Below are positions 33,533 to 35,984 of a stretch of DNA of 35,984 nt, one piece after another. Position numbers and translations under genes: made by a program. Under the pieces are notes generated by a model, which made no database searches, was not told the origin of the DNA, and worked only from the letters and a program-made list of their open reading frames with translations. The stretch's first letter is position 1. Each line of letters begins with the position of its first letter. The DNA is from Spirochaetota bacterium (GTDB lineage Bacteria; Spirochaetota; Spirochaetia; SPDA01; JAJSAL01): assembly GCA_024274705.1 (NCBI GenBank), contig JAJSAL010000003.1:1-35984 (forward strand), read 5' to 3'.

Positions 33533-34165
33533 TTATAATGATCTGATAACGGTAACAGCTTCTTTTGTTATTGCAGTGATCTCTGCGAATTTCCCGGATG
33601 AGATGAAGCCCGCTTTTACCATCCAGCTCCCTCCGCACGCCAGCACCTTCGGAAAACTAAGATAATCCTTAAGATTAGTTATGTCTATCCCCCCGGTGGG
33701 AATAAACATCACCTCCCCATAGGGAGCTGACATCGCTTTCAGCATCTTCAGTCCGCCCGACGGCTCCGCGGGAAAAAATTTTACAACATCAAGGCCTCTG
33801 TCCAGGGCCATTTCTATCTGGGTGGGAGAATTGATTCCCGGCGTTATTGGAATACCATTGGTTACACAGTAGTCAACTACCTTTGGATTGAATCCGGGAG
33901 TAACGATAAACTTCGCCCCGGCATCCACCGCCTGCTTTGCCTGGTCTACTTTCAAAACAGTTCCGGCACCGACAAAAAGATCAGGAAGCTCTGTTACGAT
34001 TTTCCGTATCGATTCTTCCGCCGCGTCCGTCCGGAACGTTATCTCTGCCACAGGAAGCCCCCCGCTGAGGAGAGCCTCCCCAAGAGGCACAGCGTCCCGG
34101 GCATGTTCGATTTTTACTACCGGGACCAGTTTAAAATCCCCTATTTTTTTCAAGATTTCATTCAT
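33533..34165 (-). CDS. eda: KDPG/KHG aldolase
   Basis: A 210-residue class I aldolase that splits 2-keto-3-deoxy-6-phosphogluconate into pyruvate and glyceraldehyde 3-phosphate (or 4-hydroxy-2-oxoglutarate into pyruvate and glyoxylate). Visible residues are catalytic Glu41 (AEITFRT), the phosphate-binding GAGTVL segment, TPGFNP, and Schiff-base Lys129 in VVKFFPAE. The length is normal. ATG 34165 has GGAG 5 nt upstream. It lies 53 bp after the DeoR gene and is probably co-transcribed with it. No KDG kinase or dehydratase gene is in the window. It is the point where sugar-acid breakdown enters central metabolism. Confidence 0.95.
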   Translation of the reverse strand: MNEILKKIGDFKLVPVVKIEHARDAVPLGEALLSGGLPVAEITFRTDAAEESIRKIVTELPDLFVGAGTVLKVDQAKQAVDAGAKFIVTPGFNPKVVDYCVTNGIPITPGINSPTQIEMALDRGLDVVKFFPAEPSGGLKMLKAMSAPYGEVMFIPTGGIDITNLKDYLSFPKVLACGGSWMVKAGFISSGKFAEITAITKEAVTVIRSL

Positions 34166-34218
34166 GGTGCTCCATCCTTTTAAGGTGTTGTTGACTCAAT
34201 TACCCCTCTTTCCGGGTA

Positions 34219-34980
34219 TCAATCGGCAACGATTACCTCGATGCCGTCGTCTTCGAACCGTTTTTTATCTTTTTCTTCAATTATGTCAGTGACAATCGCA
34301 TCTATCTCTTCCAGCGCTGCGAACTGGGCGAAGGCGCTTCTTCCCAGCTTGGAGGAATCACACAGGATAAACACTTTTTCCGCAATTGTCGTCATCATCC
34401 TTTTAGTATCTGCATGCTGAATGTCCGGTGTTGTCGCGCCCTTTTCAAAAGAGAGAGCATTTACCCCCATAAATGCTTTATCCACGGTAAGCCTCTCCAA
34501 CATATCTTTTCCCGGGGCACCTACGGTACAGTGGAATCCTTTACGTACTACCCCTCCCATGAAAATAGTGTGAATGTCCTCGATCTCTTCCAGAACAGCA
34601 GCAATAGTGAAGTCATTGGTTACTACCGTTACATTTCTCCTTCTGCCCATCAATCGGGCCAGCTCCAGGGTGGTGGTTCCCGTGTCCAGAATAATCGTAT
34701 CTCCATCCTCGATAAGGGAGACAGCGCATTCTGCAATCCGCTTCTTCTCCGCCGAACTCCTCACTTTTTTCTGTTTCGATGTAAGCTCGAATCCGGCTTT
34801 CGATTTCACAATAGCTCCGCCATGAGTGCGGATGATAGCGCCGGAATGTTCAAGGTCCCGGAGATCGTTCCTGATGGTTGCACTGGACACGCTGAACTCT
34901 TCACACAGATCACCTACGGTGGCTTTCTTGTGTTCCTGGATGAATTCTACAATCTTTATCTTCCGCTCTTCGGCGAACAT
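34219..34980 (-). CDS. DeoR/GlpR-family transcriptional regulator
   Basis: A 253-residue regulator with an N-terminal DeoR helix-turn-helix (TVGDLCEEFSVSSATIRNDL) and a C-terminal sugar-phosphate-sensing domain (ILDTGTTTLELAR, VVTNDFTIA, DSSKLGR). ATG 34980 (MFAEERK) is preferred over in-frame ATG 34995. It gives the family's usual N-terminus and has GGGGA about 8 nt upstream, and the predicted promoter puts transcription at about 34995. It is likely to repress its own operon with eda, relieved by a phosphorylated sugar or sugar acid such as KDPG. The effector is inferred. Confidence 0.93.
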   Translation of the reverse strand: MFAEERKIKIVEFIQEHKKATVGDLCEEFSVSSATIRNDLRDLEHSGAIIRTHGGAIVKSKAGFELTSKQKKVRSSAEKKRIAECAVSLIEDGDTIILDTGTTTLELARLMGRRRNVTVVTNDFTIAAVLEEIEDIHTIFMGGVVRKGFHCTVGAPGKDMLERLTVDKAFMGVNALSFEKGATTPDIQHADTKRMMTTIAEKVFILCDSSKLGRSAFAQFAALEEIDAIVTDIIEEKDKKRFEDDGIEVIVAD

Positions 34981-35001
34981 GTTTTCGTTCCCCATCCTTT
35001 T

Positions 35002-35032
35002 ATTATAGCCGCTACGGGCTGCAGGATGTCAA
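35002..35032 (-). promoter_or_regulatory. promoter of the DeoR-eda operon with flanking inverted repeat
   Basis: On the minus strand TTGACA (35027-35032), a 19-bp spacer and TATAAT (35002-35007) precede the DeoR gene. The -35 lies in one arm of an inverted repeat, TGTCAAG/CTTGACA (35027-35033 and 35042-35048), which could be the regulator's own operator. Confidence 0.6.
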
Positions 35033-35121
35033 GAAACTTTCCTTGACAGGGGCATTCGACCTGTACCGGACAAACGAAATATCCTCCAGCGGGTACGCGG
35101 TTATCTCTGCCATTCCTTAAC

Positions 35122-35984
35122 CTATGGCTTCAGAACGGCAATAATATTATCCACTGCCTTCCTGGTCGCCCGGGAGACACTCTCTTCGGTGAACCCGCCG
35201 ACGTGGGGTGTGGTTACCACCCTTTCGTGCTGCAGCAGTAATGAAGGTTCCGGCGGTTCGGTCCTGAACACATCGGTAGCATAGCCGAAGAGTTTCCCCG
35301 ATTCCAGGACTGCAAGAAGAGCCTCCTCATCCACCAGTACGCTCCTGGCGGTATTGATGATACAGGCCCCCTCTTTCATGGACTTAAGTTCAGCACTGCC
35401 TATAAGGGGTGAACCGTCCTCCCCGGGGGGACAGTGGAGAGAAATGATATCAGCCCCGCGCAGCACAGTGTCGAAATCGACAAACTGAAAATCTCCGGCA
35501 GGATTAAACCCTTTGTCCGGGAACATATCGCAGGCTTTCACCTTCATACCCAGGCCGATGGCCATGGAGGCAACGATCTTACCTATCTTTCCGCATCCGA
35601 TAAGGCCGAGGGTCCTGCCATCAATTTCGAACCCTTTCCGCCGACTCCATTCTCCGTCTTTCATGGCGCTGTCGCTGAAGGGTATGGATCGGCAAAGGGC
35701 AAACAGCAGGCCCAGGGCAAGCTCCGCAACGCCCCTGGCATTCGCTCCCTCTGCCCGGGCTATGGTTATGCCCAACCTGCGTGCCGATTCCAGGTCTATA
35801 TTGTCGATACCTGTGCCGTTTCTGCTGATCACTTTAAGGTCTACCGCGGCTTTAAGCACACGGGAAGAGATCTTCTCCACCCCTGCCAGCCACCCGGCAC
35901 AGCCCGGGACCAGGGAGAGGAGTTCGTCTTCACCGGGTTGAACACCCGGTGTGGAAAAGAGCAGTTCGAAGCCCTTGGTTTCGA
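35122..35984 (-). CDS. D-2-hydroxyacid (phosphoglycerate) dehydrogenase family, N-terminus outside window
   Basis: The frame is open to the right edge, and about 286 residues are visible. The part upstream of GTG 35880 (ELLFSTPG, then GWLAGVEKIS) belongs to the protein, so the true start is beyond the window. It has the Rossmann motif GCGKIG, catalytic Arg in NTARSVLVDE, Glu in RTEPPEPS and His in TPHVGG. It ends without an ACT domain. The family oxidises or reduces D-2-hydroxy acids with NAD(P); SerA, glyoxylate/hydroxypyruvate reductase and others share this form. Its neighbours point to a catabolic role with sugar-acid or hydroxy-acid intermediates, not serine synthesis. Confidence 0.93.
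   Translation of the reverse strand, partial: ETKGFELLFSTPGVQPGEDELLSLVPGCAGWLAGVEKISSRVLKAAVDLKVISRNGTGIDNIDLESARRLGITIARAEGANARGVAELALGLLFALCRSIPFSDSAMKDGEWSRRKGFEIDGRTLGLIGCGKIGKIVASMAIGLGMKVKACDMFPDKGFNPAGDFQFVDFDTVLRGADIISLHCPPGEDGSPLIGSAELKSMKEGACIINTARSVLVDEEALLAVLESGKLFGYATDVFRTEPPEPSLLLQHERVVTTPHVGGFTEESVSRATRKAVDNIIAVLKP

Noticed and set aside
35012-35113. 33-codon ORF between the hydroxyacid dehydrogenase and DeoR genes
   Set aside because: It has a plausible-looking N-terminus but its AAGGA is adjacent to the ATG, and its 3' part overlaps the DeoR promoter. It could be a gene remnant, but this cannot be supported.

Overview
The window looks like chromosomal DNA of a free-living anaerobic bacterium, most likely a spirochaete. 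This is an inference. The three solute-binding proteins have export signals followed by a short Gly/Lys/Gln/Glu tail, and one has a relaxed lipobox (FFSC), both of which are common in that phylum. The content is almost entirely uptake and oxidation of sugars, sugar acids or 2-hydroxy acids. No rRNA, tRNA, CRISPR array, insertion sequence or phage gene was seen.

Layout. (1) 1-5910, plus strand: a sensor kinase cut by the left edge, an NtrC-type sigma54 activator, a well-formed -24/-12 promoter, then a binding protein with an in-frame TGA and two MalF/MalG-type permeases. (2) 6044-16635: a RhaS/LsrB-type ABC importer (ATPase, two permeases, binding protein) followed by a MoaD-like protein and aldehyde:ferredoxin oxidoreductase AOR1. 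Upstream are two paralogous FadR-type GntR regulators, an SDR dehydrogenase and a LarA-type racemase. (3) 16780-22889: a leftward operon VOC - AOR2 - fused TPP-dependent E1 - malate-type dehydrogenase, with a divergent GntR regulator. (4) 23094-28720: a ribose-type (CUT2) importer operon and a second GntR regulator paralogous to the one in block 3. (5) 29051-32389, plus strand: a UxuB-like SDR, a fragment of a DUF4432-like protein, AOR3 with an in-frame TAA, and a second MoaD-like protein. (6) 32426-35984, minus strand: aldo/keto reductase, KDPG aldolase, DeoR regulator and a partial D-2-hydroxyacid dehydrogenase.

How it may work together. Hydroxy acids or sugar acids are imported, racemised (LarA) or oxidised (SDR, Mdh-like) to 2-oxo acids. 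An E1 without a visible E2/E3 could decarboxylate these to aldehydes, and tungsten/molybdenum-pterin AORs would oxidise the aldehydes with ferredoxin as acceptor. KDPG aldolase and the 2-hydroxyacid dehydrogenase handle sugar-acid fragments. Two operator families tie the blocks together. TGGTAAGATAT-N4-ATATCTTACCA occurs at three promoters of block 2. TTGTATACNA occurs at the promoters of blocks 3 and 5 and near the block 4 regulator.

The main oddity is that three genes (binding protein, AOR1, AOR3) are each interrupted by one in-frame stop, TGA, TAG and TAA respectively, with clear homologous sequence continuing in the same frame beyond it. AOR2 is the only uninterrupted AOR.
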